DNA from: Filosporella fistucella
Taxonomy: Eukaryota > Ascomycota > Leotiomycetes > Helotiales
NCBI GenBank assembly: GCA_030077755.1
Contig: JAQJZZ010000010.1
Location: 2,790,001 to 2,854,000, forward strand
DNA length: 64,000 nt
Direction of reading: 5' to 3'
Made by a program: the position numbers and the translations under genes. The notes beneath the pieces are model-generated. The model worked only from the letters and a program-made list of their open reading frames with translations, was not told the DNA's origin and did not search any database. Shown here in pieces: positions 10,868-22,879 of the stretch; the stretch's first letter is position 1; every line of letters starts with the position of its first letter.

Positions 10868-13800
10868 TCAAGAAAATAGAGACCGGAAAAACGAGCCAAT
10901 GGGACGAGAAATCCTTGACACCGCACGTCGCAGATTCGTTCCATACTCTATCGCGATGTAATTATTCTGACTGTCTCCTATAGCCTCGTACTCGCGCAAG
11001 TTATCTGGGCGTGCCGCTCCGCTCACAGTCGGTGGAATCACTACTCCATAAAACCACTCCCAGTACGCAGCCATGACAAAAACAGCGTAAGTATCCGCGT
11101 TCTTGTAATTGTATTGGAAGCCATCGCGATTGGCTATACGCGCAGCTTTTGCAACGTCTCTGGGTCCATAGATACGCCTTCCGCTGTCGAAAACCTCGTC
11201 TATGATGTGTGCACGCTTTTCGGTAATGGCATCTAGATGCATGACCTCGTGCAGGAACTTGGAAGCGGTCGTTTCCATGTAAATGAGCTGAAAGGTGGAT
11301 GGGTCTTTCTCTCCATTCTCATGTGAGACTTCATTCAAGGATTTGAGGGTGAAAAAGGGTGGACACAACGAGATGGTGTAGTACTTGGTGCCAAAAAACC
11401 CCTTTGTGTTGTTGGCGTAGGCGCCGACGCTTCTTGGATCCTTTCCAATCTTGCCCCCGCAAGCATTGTAGGTATCGTAACAATTGACGCGGATGTACTG
11501 CTGGAATGGCCAGAATTGGGGGTTCTGGAATCTACTAGCAGTGTGCAGGTTGGCTTTGAAATCATTGATGTATTGCGACGTGTGGAAGTTCTTTCCGATG
11601 TAGAGATCCGAGGACCCCGTTAAACGATTTGGCCAAGAAGAGTCGACTGTGTAGGCAATTGTTGTAGCATCAAATATAGCCCACTCGACGAAATGCTTAT
11701 AAGTCTCACCCTCGGGTGTCTTATTGTCGGTGTTGCAACTGCCTTCGTCCAAGTAGAAGTATGAGTTTGCCTCAACAGGCTGCGCGCCTTCGGTGACTTC
11801 TGGTGGGGCGTTCGTATTTGTTGGTGTAGGAATTGTGACTGTTACCGGTGTAGGAACGCTGATGTGGTCATTGTCATCTGATGAGTAGTCAGGCAGACCA
11901 GGAGAGACTGGAGATGTAAATTAGTACCGGTTCAGTAAGGTCATCTTCACAATTCAACTTACCAATATCACCATCATCTCCACCAGCTCCACCACCACCG
12001 CATTCGTTGAAAAATGTGTAGGCCTATTGGAGAAATCAATACAAGCCGGAGCACGATGACCAAACCGTTCTGGGGGTCTTACCTCGTTGGTGCCGGGGTA
12101 TACTTGAATCAGGTCTGCTCGACCTAGACCTCCTAAGTTCGCAAAGTTCTACAAAGGACAAGTAAGTACTTCGCTTTCGCTTTACAGCTAGCATTTTCGA
12201 GACTTACCATGCACTCTCCTCGGTCGATCGGTGAGTATAGTACACCACGGCTGGTCCAGGAAAAGGAGCTCCCTCCTCCTCCACCATTCGGCCCGGCGTA
12301 ACCGTTGTTTTTCCACACTCTTCCAGCGCCAGTGTATTTATCAAGCCAGATGATATCGGCTCTCCCAGAGTTCTCAACATCAGCCAAGCGAAGATTGGCA
12401 CGGTCCCTGGCACGATATTTGGTCAGCAGGGTCATTGTTGGCGATCTGTGGATTAACAACGGATGACATGATAATGGTAGACGGACAGATTGTCTATCAG
12501 AGATTGTGAGCAAAGAATCGTGGGTAGACTCACCAGCCTTCTGGCAGCTTGATTTGGCCAGCATTGAACATGCCAGATGCCCGATTGAGCCAAGCCGTGA
12601 GACGACCGCCTTTCTCAAGACACACTATATCTGCTCTTCCATCACCACTGGAAGACACACGAATTCGTTAACTATGTTCTTACTATGATTCCATATTGAT
12701 ATGAAGACGAAAGACTTACTCCATATCAGCGATACGCATGCCGCGGTCAAAGATACCGACCCCCCACCCCTCTGTACAGCCTGGTGAAGCGACAACACCT
12801 CGATTAGCGAACGTTAGAGTCTTCGCGCCCGAATCCCATTGATTTTCCCAAAGAGTCACGGCTCCTGTCGCCTTGTTCTGGACTAGAACATCACACCGAC
12901 CATTTCCGGTCCAATCTGCTAACTAATGCGGTAAAACGGGAAGTTAGTAACTGTATTATGGATTCTCCGGGAGTTGCATATCTGAGGGATATGTGAGATT
13001 CGTCATCATCAGGCAGGTTGCTCTTGATACATGATAGACTACAGAACTATATAGCGAGAAGTTGGACTTACGTGAATACCAATCCGCGGCCCCGGCACTG
13101 AGATGGTGATTTTGATGTTGGGATCCCAGTACGGAGGGTTGTGGGTGTTCCCGAAGATTTCGTTGGAATGGCCGTCCATGTAGATCCACACGTAGTCGTC
13201 AGAGCCGAGACCACGCATATCACAGTAGAAAACGCCATCTCCCTTACGCTTCGTGGCCCCGCCACCAGTGTTCTCCCACACCCGGACACTGTCCAACGAA
13301 TTAGTATGACTACAAAGGGGGATCTGGCATATTCTTGACAAAGAGATGGCTAAATCCGACGTACTCGAACCAGTTGTCTTCTTCCTTGATGTATATATAG
13401 TCGAGCCGATTAGAGCCGTAGATCTTCCCGAATTTGATGTTACTTCGGATACCAGTTTCCGCTTGTCCCAGGTGCGTGATTCCAGAGGACGACCATTCGG
13501 GTACCTGAAGCATATGGTGATTAGAAAGACGATATCCTAATGAGAGACAATAATTATGAAGCAGACGGGGCGTACAATACCACTCCCTCTCCCTCTCCAG
13601 TTCGTCCATGTTTCGACATTGCCATTATCGCCGACAAGCAGAATGTCAGAGCGAAAGCTGCCAGGAAGTGTCAGTTGTCATGTGATACAGTAAAATGGTG
13701 GAAAGAAGGTGGTTCAACTTACTCGCCATTAATGTCGCCTGCATACCGTACAATTGTATATCAGCATGAATTCTCCTTTGAGAAGAGTAGTGTTTTCCAA

Positions 13801-16155
13801 TGAAATTTCGCGGGGTAGAAAAGGACTCAGTATATCAAAGATTGTTCATTGCTGGCGACTCAGATGTGAAAAAGGGTTTGCTTACCGAACGTGAATGCGC
13901 TGACAGGTGCCTGTTGCTGGTTGAAGACTATACCTCTAAGACCATCCACCGTGCTGAAACCCTGCCAGTTGTGCGTGTCTCCTTGACCGCCGTTTCGGGA
14001 ACATCTAGTTTACCTTGTAAGAAGATATGCACAACACGTGTGTAGAGCATCAGAAAGAATCGAACTCACTTGACATCAACACCATTCACGAGACAAAAGT
14101 CGGCCCTTCCGTCACCATCAATATCTGTGGCAGTTAGTAAACCACTCTCGGGGATATAACCGGGAACAATCCAGGCTTGAGCTTCACTGACCGGCAATGC
14201 GGACATTTTGAATTTCCCAGCCGGAGGTTGCTGGCACTACCTGCATCAAGCATATCAGTTAGCCACGGCAGAACTATCTTGGAACACAGATCGCCAATTA
14301 TCACAATATAGTGGGCACTTACCTGCCCAATGGACTCAAACGTGGGCGGGTTGCCTCCTCGGTTCAACGAGACCCATACGGAGGCACCTGGTTTTATGCA
14401 GAAGAAATCGTCTGTATATGCGTGAGTTTTTCGCCCATGGATGCACTCAATGGCGAGAATAGGAGGGACTCACCGAGACCATCACCATTCTGTCACAAGG
14501 ATCATTCTAGGTTAGCATAAAGTACGAAGGTGAAATAGACGGTCATGGTATCGCTCCCGCACCGCTATGAGACTTTCAAGGTTGCTGTAGAGTGGGTACA
14601 CATACAAAATCGCCAAATGCATAGCCTATTGCCCCGAAAGGGTTAGTGAATCGTTGTTGCAGAACCATGGATACCGGAAGCACCGTATGCCCACTCACCT
14701 GAACTTGGAGGACAATCCATCTTGAAATCTATTACTTTGCTGGCACCAAACGCACCGCCCCCGAGGTTCTGACGCATGTAGTAAGTGGCCACACCTTCCA
14801 AGCTCACAAACACTCGAATCCAGTCGTCCAGCGCTGCTGTTCGATCAGCGTTAGGATCGCCCTTGACAAGATTGGCAAAGAATATGTTGAAAGGGATCTG
14901 TTCAGTGATAGTTCGGGGATCGTTCAACTTCTGAATGCGTGCCGACTCGATGACACCTCTTTCGACACGATTATGCACATACTTGCCATCGTCGTGGCCG
15001 CTTCCTTGCTGGGTTCGAACTGGTCCTCGAGCATTGCCGGCAACCTTTGGACAAGTGGTCACACCACTCACTGCATCATTGACAGTGCCATCGCTTGCAG
15101 GTGGTTGAATAACGTCCTCGAGCTTGCTAATCGCATCCCACCATACTGCTGCGAATAGCTTGTAGCCTTCGTCTGTGGGATGAATGCCATCACCAGACAG
15201 CTGGGAAATAGACATAGCCGAATTGATGTCAGCGAGGCCGATTCTCTGCCCACTATATGTGTTGTAAACCAGGTCTCTATACTGTTGACTCAACGACGAA
15301 GCGCACGCGTCATTGTCTCGACTTTTCACCAAAGTTGAGAGTATCACAGTTACGCCTGGTATTCTGGAGTAGATGTCATCAATCAAAGACTTCATACGGA
15401 CACCAGCATTACCGGTGTCGATATTTTGGCCGCAGTCATTCCTGTTTGATTTTAGCTTCTAATTCAATGAGGTGAACCAAGGGAGGCGTCTTCAGTCCCC
15501 TGATTCGTATTGAAAAGATCCGAGAGAGGCACTTACGTTCCGAGATTGATAAGCACCACATTCGGCTTCATGTTAGCAACCTGCACAAAAGCATCGTGCA
15601 CCTGTGTGATGACCCAACCAGGATGTCCTTCATTGTCCTGCAGGTAATAACGTTGGTTAGTCCCAGTTCAACATCTTGAAAGCTTTGGTCTCGGGTTAGA
15701 GTGGACAATAATAGGGTACATACTTTATCAGCCATGTTTCCGTTCTGTTTTGACCCAACCATATTCACCTTCCACCCCTTCCAGCGAAGTTGCTGACGCA
15801 GCCACTTGCGGAAGCCATTGCCATCTGTCGACGCAACACCTTCTGTGATTGACGCACCTAGCGGCATAATCCTGAGGTAGAAATCCTTCGCTGCCCTGGC
15901 CGTCAATGTCTTAGTACTATCGCCATCGCTGCCATTTATGATCGGTTGCGGATAACTATTATTGCCCTCGAAACTTGGGTAGGAAACGTCCCATCCCGTG
16001 ACAACAGACTTAACATCTGGTGCAAAGTTCTGACCGTATGGTGATGGGCCATCCCAATGCTGGGCGGCCACGAGTTGAATGAAAAGGGAGAGAATGAAGG
16101 TGAGGCCATAGAAGGTGTAGAGTCTATGAGGACTCAATGAATGAGCCATGGTCAA
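10868..16155 (-). CDS. secreted SGNH/CE3 esterase - FG-GAP repeats - M35-like metallopeptidase fusion, 1253 aa, 19 exons
   Basis: Exons: 16155-15724, 15637-15537, 15441-14699, 14625-14606, 14489-14474, 14411-14323, 14240-14192, 14124-14070, 14004-13886, 13738-13723, 13657-13576, 13504-13365, 13288-13072, 12922-12720, 12647-12534, 12406-12208, 12148-12083, 12023-11963, 11907-10868 (3762 nt, all phases agree). Residues 1-31 form a signal peptide. Residues 90-290 are an SGNH hydrolase resembling CE3 acetyl esterases: GASITEG (100-106), LGTND (176-180), and DGIHPTDEGY with Asp262 and His265. Residues about 400-890 are FG-GAP/VCBS-like repeats (IADIDGDGRADFCLVNG, LADWTGNGRCDVLVQN, LADVENSGRADIIWL), a beta-propeller probably used for binding. 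A Gly/Asp then Pro/Thr linker leads to a zincin domain with FLHEVMHLD (HEVMH at 1127-1131) and the M35-like downstream NADTYAVF. Likely exported and acting on cell-wall polymers or proteins; substrates are not known. Confidence 0.86.
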
Positions 16156-17640
16156 TAAGACCTCCGTGACAGAAACTGATTCGAAGCCTGATACTGATCA
16201 GATGGAAACAAGAGTAAACGATGGAAGTCTGTGGGATGTATATACTTATATACAGGCAAGCCCCTACAAGTGCTTAAGTCAACCAAGGAAGGTGTTGAAC
16301 AAGGCGACAGCTCCTTCGGGGGTATACATTTTTTCGATGGTTCTTTCATCTTTGGTCTTGAGATCATATCAGAAGTCAGCTTTCAGGGTATTGCATCTCC
16401 TTTCAGCGAATCAGAGACTTCAGATTATGATCGCGACGGTACTGTACAGCAACTTTCATGCCCTCTGCTCAAGTTAATTCTACTTCGAGAACTCGAAATA
16501 AACAGGACCTCGGACTTTGTAGAGCCACTCGGGAGTTAGCACAGCTTTCCACGGCTTTCATATCGTCTGCCCACGTTTTTGCTACCATGCGATATCAGAG
16601 TGAACGGGGCCTCGGACTATGCAGACCACTCAGCCACGCGGAAATGGCAACTAACGGCTGCATGCCAAGACCCCTAAACACGGTTAAACCCACAGTGATG
16701 GGACTAGACTTGCTTTGCAAGCGGCGCAGGTTCTTAGATTTTCTTGGCTCTCTGATTTTAACTGTTATAAATAAAACACGAGGCTGCATCGCAGGGTCGG
16801 GAGAAGCGGGAGGGGCGGTAGTGAGGCACGGTAAGCTCGGTAAGCTGTTGTAACTTGATAGCGTACAATAAGCTTCCCAACCTAAGGGAAAAGCGGGACT
16901 AGTAGAACAAGATAAACCTAATGGGCTGAATTCTAAATGGATATAGTTTAAATGAAGAACAAGCCAAAGTCTAACGTAACCAAGGGAAAGTAGTAGCCTA
17001 AGTATAAACAATGGAAGAAAATACACCTTAATCGAACACGGAGTCTTACTCGAAGACTTTTAATGTATTGCACAATAGCTCTGCCGGCTCCAGAGCTGCA
17101 ATACCACGCCAGTTCCCTGAAAATTCGAAAGATCATGCGCCAAAGATCAAAATCCTATAAGAACCCAACCATGATCCTTACCGCCCCGCTTTCTTCACAG
17201 AGAAAAATGAGCGTTATTTCATTCCAAATCAGATCACTTACGCTCTCAGGATCACAAGAATGAAACGGGCAACAGGTAGCAGGTAGCATCTGTAATTTTC
17301 TTATTGAAGTAACAATTGACCAGATACTTGAGCAGCTGGGTTTCTCATCTATTCTCGATTTTGAAGACATACGAATATCCTACCACTTACTTGATCAAGA
17401 ATAGCTTGGCCCGCTCGTGGAATAGATGTCTGGGAATCTATGATAAACGCCGATAAATATTTGATATGATTCTGCTCAAAATCTTGTTAGGTCGAATATA
17501 AAGGCAATCAATGCCTGCAGAGTCCCTCTATCAGAATTCAGGTGCTAAACTTCAATTCAGGCCTAGATCCAGAGAATTCAAATCTCAACACACTTAGGGT
17601 CGAATGTCGAAGATCGAGTTCGATTTCATCATCTAATTCG
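16156..17640. other. gene-free stretch with possible solo-LTR-like segment
   Basis: No gene supported. The first few hundred bases are the promoter side of the large fusion gene. From 16847 the sequence starts TGTTGTAACTTG and runs through AT-rich DNA to about 17116, which looks like a long-terminal-repeat segment, but I could not find a matching end or target-site duplication. A hairpin (17067-17101) lies near its end. Confidence 0.35.
17067..17101. repeat. inverted repeat / hairpin
   Basis: ATTGCA...AGCTCTG, a CCGGCTC loop, then CAGAGCT...GCAAT: a perfect 7-bp inner stem with a further 5-bp outer match. It sits close to the 3' side of the possible LTR segment and may be a terminator or polyadenylation fold. 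Confidence 0.6.
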
Positions 17641-17643
17641 TTA

Positions 17644-17967
17644 GTTATCTAGGGACTGTGTAAAACTTTCGCTTTCGATACCCCACCCACGGCCAAGATC
17701 CAGAGATCTGAATTCCAGCATAGACTGCGACAATATCGTATCCATTTCAACAGCCGATCGATACAAAGATGGATCCTCACGATGCATATGGATACGATGC
17801 TAGAGACAGATGATCCGGTTGTGACTCGATGCGGCCATATGTGTGGGTACAAAAGCTTCCAAACTTGGATGCAACGTACAATAGTTTGCCCTATGTGCAG
17901 ACACCCTCTCCACGAGAGTGATTCTAAGGTATGGGTAGCAGAGTGGCCATTGCTGAAAGCCTCATAG
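17644..17967 (+). pseudogene. degenerate RING-finger fragment
   Basis: An open frame ends in TRCGHMCGYKSFQTWMQ and then VCPMCRHPL, the second half of a C3HC4 RING finger of E3 ubiquitin ligase type. The first Cys-X2-Cys pair is absent from the upstream open frame, and a serine sits where a zinc-ligand cysteine is expected in GYKS. An unnoticed intron could supply the missing half, but I found no convincing exon. I regard it as a relic; a short real gene is the alternative. Confidence 0.35.
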
Positions 17968-18712
17968 GAGATGTTGAAGACTGGTGACAGACCGACCCTA
18001 CTGTTGTCGCTAAGTATTTCCTCTGAAGTCAAGTTTTCTAACCGTCAACGATTTTCACTGCCGCAATCAACCGTAACTAGATGAAAAAGAGTAGGATCTT
18101 CCATCCAGCCTTTCAATTTCTATAAAACTTTAGTAGCGAATACTTCTACGGCAGTTGAACTGCGATGGTATTGAAAAATCATTACTTAGAAGAAGTGAAC
18201 TTGTAATACACGATAAGTGAGACATATCTTGTATTTGAAAAGAGAGGAATTTGGATTAAGTGCACGAACGAGCTCGAGATTCTTAGCAAGACCGCTATTG
18301 GAGAATGGTTAGGAGCAGAATTTGGTATAAATGGGGAATCGTAGGTACAAATCCAGTAGTCGGGAGCAATAACCTAGGGACTGCAGAGCAACAATATCCG
18401 CTCTGATGAAGACTCAAGATTTGGAAGCCTAGAGAATCCAGGGATAGAATGGGATAACAGGAGGATTTGATATTTGAGATCAGGAGGTGGGAAAATAGAG
18501 TGGTGAGGTTTGTGAAGCTTTGGGAGAATGAGGTGTCGCTCACGAGACATAACATATTCACCAACATGAAGGGATCATTTCAAGGCCTTTTAATCTACAA
18601 GTAGCTCGTCAGAGGGAAGAGCCCCTCAAATGTTCCAATTTCAGTCATTGAAATTCCCACCCCAGAAGTCCCAAGTCCTTCCATCATCATCATCATCATA
18701 GGCGGAGCACAA
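17968..18712. other. intergenic region
   Basis: No gene supported. A (TCA)n run of about six units at 18681-18698 sits just beyond the stop codon of the minus-strand MFS gene, in its 3' UTR. Confidence 0.5.
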
Positions 18713-20483
18713 TCACAAACTCGCCTTCCCCTGCGGCTCAAACGGCAGTGCGGCGACCAAAACTCCAGCCGTGATGAAGAGAGCCCCACTCGTGTACACA
18801 GGCGCCGAAGTCTGCAAATTCGCAAACATAGCAATAATAGGCTATCTATCATTAGATTTCCATGCCCATCAAATGGAAACTGAAGGTAGGGGAAAAAGAC
18901 TTACAGCCATAATCCCAAAAATCCGATTTGCAGTAGCTGTCAACGCATTCCCAGTCCCTCTATCCTTCGTGGGGAAAATCTCAGGTGTATATGCGTAGAG
19001 TACAGCATACATCACATTACTACAGAAATTATACGCACAGTTCCACCCCAGTAACGATTCAGAATTCGTTGCTGTCGTAGAAGCGTATAAGAATACGCCT
19101 GTGAGAGTCGTGGAAACGGCTAATGTTCCTTTCCTGCCAAATCTAGGGATTTCTACCAAAGCGCCTCCGAGAAGTGCGCCTGGCACACCAAGAACAGCAA
19201 TGATGAGAGAGTTGCGGTAGTTGAGATAGGTGGATGTGTCCCCGAATTTAGCGCCGCGGATGGCTTGGAGGTAGGGGAGAAAGGCATTGTAGAGGGGGTA
19301 GCCGAGACCGATAAAGGCCCAGACAAGCATGATGAGGGAAGTCGAGAAGGCTAGTTTCTTGGTGGCGAAGAGCGCGCGGACATGGGTTAGGTTCAGCTTT
19401 TCGAGTTTGCGTTTCAGAGCGGCTCTAGCGTCTGTTTGTTGAGCTGTTCCGAGGCTTTCGCAGGCGCGGAGATCTTCAATTGATACTGTGCTTGTTAGTA
19501 CGGAGTGGTTTGCACATGATCGACTTACAGTTCGTCAAGGCCTTTGCCCATGAGATATTTCGGCGATTCGTATACCGTGAAAAATACAAACCGAATGAAG
19601 AATTCAATCATGGAAATGCCACCCATTGCAATGACAAAGTACCTCCATCCCATGTTCTTTGACTTGGTACAAACTTCTCCCTCCTGGCACGTCATGTTCC
19701 CAAGCAGTGGCCAGGCGATGAGCGTCGCGATGACTTGAGCAATCGCCCAATCAATTGACAGAATGGTGAGGAGGTATTGATGCGAGCCTGGCAGAAACTC
19801 CAGAAAGACAGCAGAGTCAACTGGCAAATTTCCTCCCACACCGAAACTCCACAATGCGGCGAAACATCCAATAGCTGCAAAATTTGGTGATCCAGCCGCT
19901 ATGAGACCAAATACTGCAGTGACACCAAGGGTCAGGTTGAAAGCCCATTTTCTGCCAAACACATCACACCCAAATCCCCAAAACATGGCTCCTGCAAGAA
20001 GACCGATATTTTGAGCGAGTGAAAGTAGAGGAGGACGTGAGGGACGGAATTCATTTGTGATGGGAGTGACTGTAGAATATTAGTGATTTGGAAAGCAAAG
20101 AGGCGTGATCCTACAGATGAGAGATGTCACAATCGGCCAGAGATTATCATTTGCCCATCCGAATCCAACAACGATAAATAGTTGCCACTGGTACCATCCC
20201 ATTCCAATTTCTTGAATCTACATGATGCGTCTCAGTAAAGCTATCATGTGAATCGACATATACTCACAGCATGATTCAGAACACGAGCTTTCGCCTCATA
20301 AACAGGATCAATCGTCCCCTTAGGAATTGCAACTGCATCCTCAAGGCCATTTCCAACTAAAGGATCTTCGTAATTTGATTTATTATCATCGCTCCTCAAA
20401 ATCCCTTTCTCGACATTGTCCTTAGGGACACCAATAGGCTGCACATCACTAGTACTCCGTGACGTATTTATACCAGACGACAT
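18713..20483 (-). CDS. MFS transporter, SV2/SVOP-like sugar-transporter group, about 524 aa
   Basis: Plasma-membrane carrier of the fungal group related to synaptic-vesicle protein 2; substrate unknown. Exons: 20483-20268, 20217-20115, 20069-19529, 19490-18905, 18841-18713 (1575 nt). A hydrophilic N-terminus ends in DPVYEAKARVLNHA, typical of this group. CDVFGRKWAF is the TM2-3 loop motif of MFS carriers, and TPEIFPTKDRGTGNA the TM10-11 signature. The third intron is a problem: the only join that keeps the frame uses CAAG at 19491, giving a 38-nt intron whose TACTAAC branch site touches the acceptor; the usual-looking CACAG site five bases on breaks the frame. The central loop between helices 6 and 7 is also shorter than I expect for the group. 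It may therefore be a damaged allele or mis-resolved locally. Confidence 0.8.
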
Positions 20484-21641
20484 TCTGTATCAAAATGGCC
20501 CGGCCATCCAATATAATATTTGAATCAAAGAGTTGTGCAGACGTGATGTTGAAATAGAAAGGTGGAGATATCAAGAAATAAGCTTGCTTCCCGCATTGTG
20601 CGTGTAGATCGTCACTCGCGTCATTTGAGAGCGGGATGATATCTTAAATCTTATCTTAGTGATTGGATCACAGCGGACGATTCCATGCTGATCGTCAGCA
20701 TTTTGTACTACCAAATGACGGACCTTACGAGCTTGGCCAACTTTGGTTTGGGAGGGAACGCTGGAAATGCAATGGAACAAAGTTAGGCCGGAATCATGAA
20801 TTGGAGAATAAGCGCAAATCAGGGAGCTAAGAAAGAAACGTTATGACTTGGGATGCTTGATGAAAGAATTGAGGATATACTATTTACTCAATCTGTGCTT
20901 CACTCGACTGGTTTGAAGGTTTGTCTTTGTGATGGAGATTTCTAGAGAAAATGGCACTAGCCAGATAGGGGTTAAGGTTACTGCAGCGCGCCGAGCAGTT
21001 GCCATGTCTTTCGTTGTGAAGATCATCCTCACATTTATCACACATCATTGGAAGACGGATTCACACGGCGGAAGAAAACTACCATCTAATGCGCAAATTC
21101 CAGAAACGGGCTCTTGCCAAAATCTGCGAAAACTCCTCGATTGATGGGAATATGCCCAGGCATGAGAAGACATGGAACCGAAGCTACCCCGCAGTGGCAG
21201 AATTACACCAAGACCCGAAGACATTGATGTATGAAAGGACGTAAGCGACGCGCACGACTCACAAGACTCAATGATGGACCCAATTTACATACTGAGCTGG
21301 GAAAGCAATTACCCATCACTCACTCGTGTGGGGTGTCAAGACAGAAGAGCTAAAACCTGTGACAAGCGTCTAAGGTTAAAAACCACTGCGATCAGATAAT
21401 TCCCGATACACTGCCCCGAGAGGCCCTTTGGTAGATGATGACTTATTGCTGTATTTACCTGTCATGTGGGTAAATTCTTCGTATGCTATCTCGCTAGGGC
21501 TAGCTAGGTCCATCCTCAGACGTCTTGATAGTATTATGCTTGCGAAATGCCAGGCATAATATAGGTCAGTTCCAGTGACTTGACGTTCGGTAGTCTGAAT
21601 TATTCGTATGTTGGAAGTCTTCTCTTTATTAATTTATTGCA
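20484..21641. other. intergenic region
   Basis: Upstream of the MFS gene and downstream of the Ecm33-like gene. Only short frames without motifs are present; I see no repeat or RNA gene. Confidence 0.5.
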
Positions 21642-22879
21642 CTAAATTATGCTCAGGCTGAAGCCCAGACATATTACCAGAGCCGTCAGACTCATGTCTA
21701 TGGACAGCAACTTTCCTGCTCTCGATTTCAGTGCTAAGGTGGTGCCTTGACATTCATAATATCCAGTGATAATGCTTGCGTTCCGGTACTCGTTGAATAT
21801 CGAGCAGTTGAAAGTTGTGTCACTTGTATGGAGTACCAAGTCACCCACTGCCTTTGCTTTGGGGATTGATAATCTGTCAATATGAGTACATTCCTTAATA
21901 GCACGAAGAAGTGAAACTTACGTTGCAAAAGCCCCGTCAATCTTCAGTACATTAACATTTTCCAAATTCGAAATTCCATTTACATTCAGAAGTTGAGGAT
22001 TACCACTAATTGTGAGTATATCTGCCTCTGTTACAAGTGGCAACTCCAATGAGTAGAGCTTCGAGTTATTGCTTATTGTCAAGTATGAGTTGGTGGTTGT
22101 ATCAAGCTTTGGAAGGCTTAGAGCATTGAAGGTATTGTCCAGGAGGCTAGCATTTGCAGAGGTGGTCAGACTTGGGAAGTTTACGCCAGCACATCCCGAC
22201 ACCGTTAGGAATGAAGTTGACCTTAAATCCGGCATGTTCAGATGTAGCCTTCCGTCACCACGTACGTTCACCATTTGGCTAGATGTTTTCAGCACCATGG
22301 TTATTTCAGTGAGCGAGCCAACATCGATCGATAAAACTCCAATGTCTTCGAAATCCAGACCCGACACATTCTGCAACGATGGCAGACGTTGAAGTGTCAC
22401 CGTACCACTGCCTACTTCCGTCAATCCTCTGTCGAAATCTATCGTTTCCAGCCCCGGTAGATCGGCCAATGTCAAAGTTCGCACCGTCTCCAACAATGCA
22501 AAGCTTATTTTGCTCAGATTCTGCGCACCACCCAAGGTTAAGTCCTCTTCTATTGTCTTCAAACTCGAGCTGCTTATGGATGTGAGACTATTGCAGTTGC
22601 TGTCGACAGAACAATCGGCAGTGACAAGACTGCCGGTGATAACCTTAGGTCCATCAATGGATAGCGATCCCACAGCGTTAGTGGCAATTGTGATTGATCC
22701 AGTCACAGTCGGGCACAGGGTGAATTGATCGGCATCAGCTTGTGAGACTATAGGAGGTGGATAGAGACATGTAGCGGAGACTGCAGCACTATTAGAGATG
22801 AGTTTCACTACTTCGAATAATTCTCACCAAGGGTATGTACCAAACCTGCTGCAAACCACGGCCTCCTTACGAAAAGCAT
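21642..22879 (-). CDS. Ecm33/Sps2-like GPI-anchored cell-surface protein, 380 aa
   Basis: Cell-wall or plasma-membrane protein of the fungal Ecm33 group, which share receptor-L-domain-like leucine-rich repeats and affect wall integrity. Exons: 22879-22828, 22780-21922 and 21873-21642 (1143 nt). Exon 1 encodes a plausible signal peptide that joins in phase to VSATCLYPPPIV. The body is a run of short beta-helical repeats such as LTISGNPQLLNVNGISNLENV and LTLADLPGLETIDF, with many N-X-S/T sites. The last 20 residues (LTALVICLGFSLSII) are a hydrophobic GPI-attachment tail after a small-residue stretch. Length is a little under that of yeast Ecm33. Exon 1 is the weakest element because it is short. 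Confidence 0.82.
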
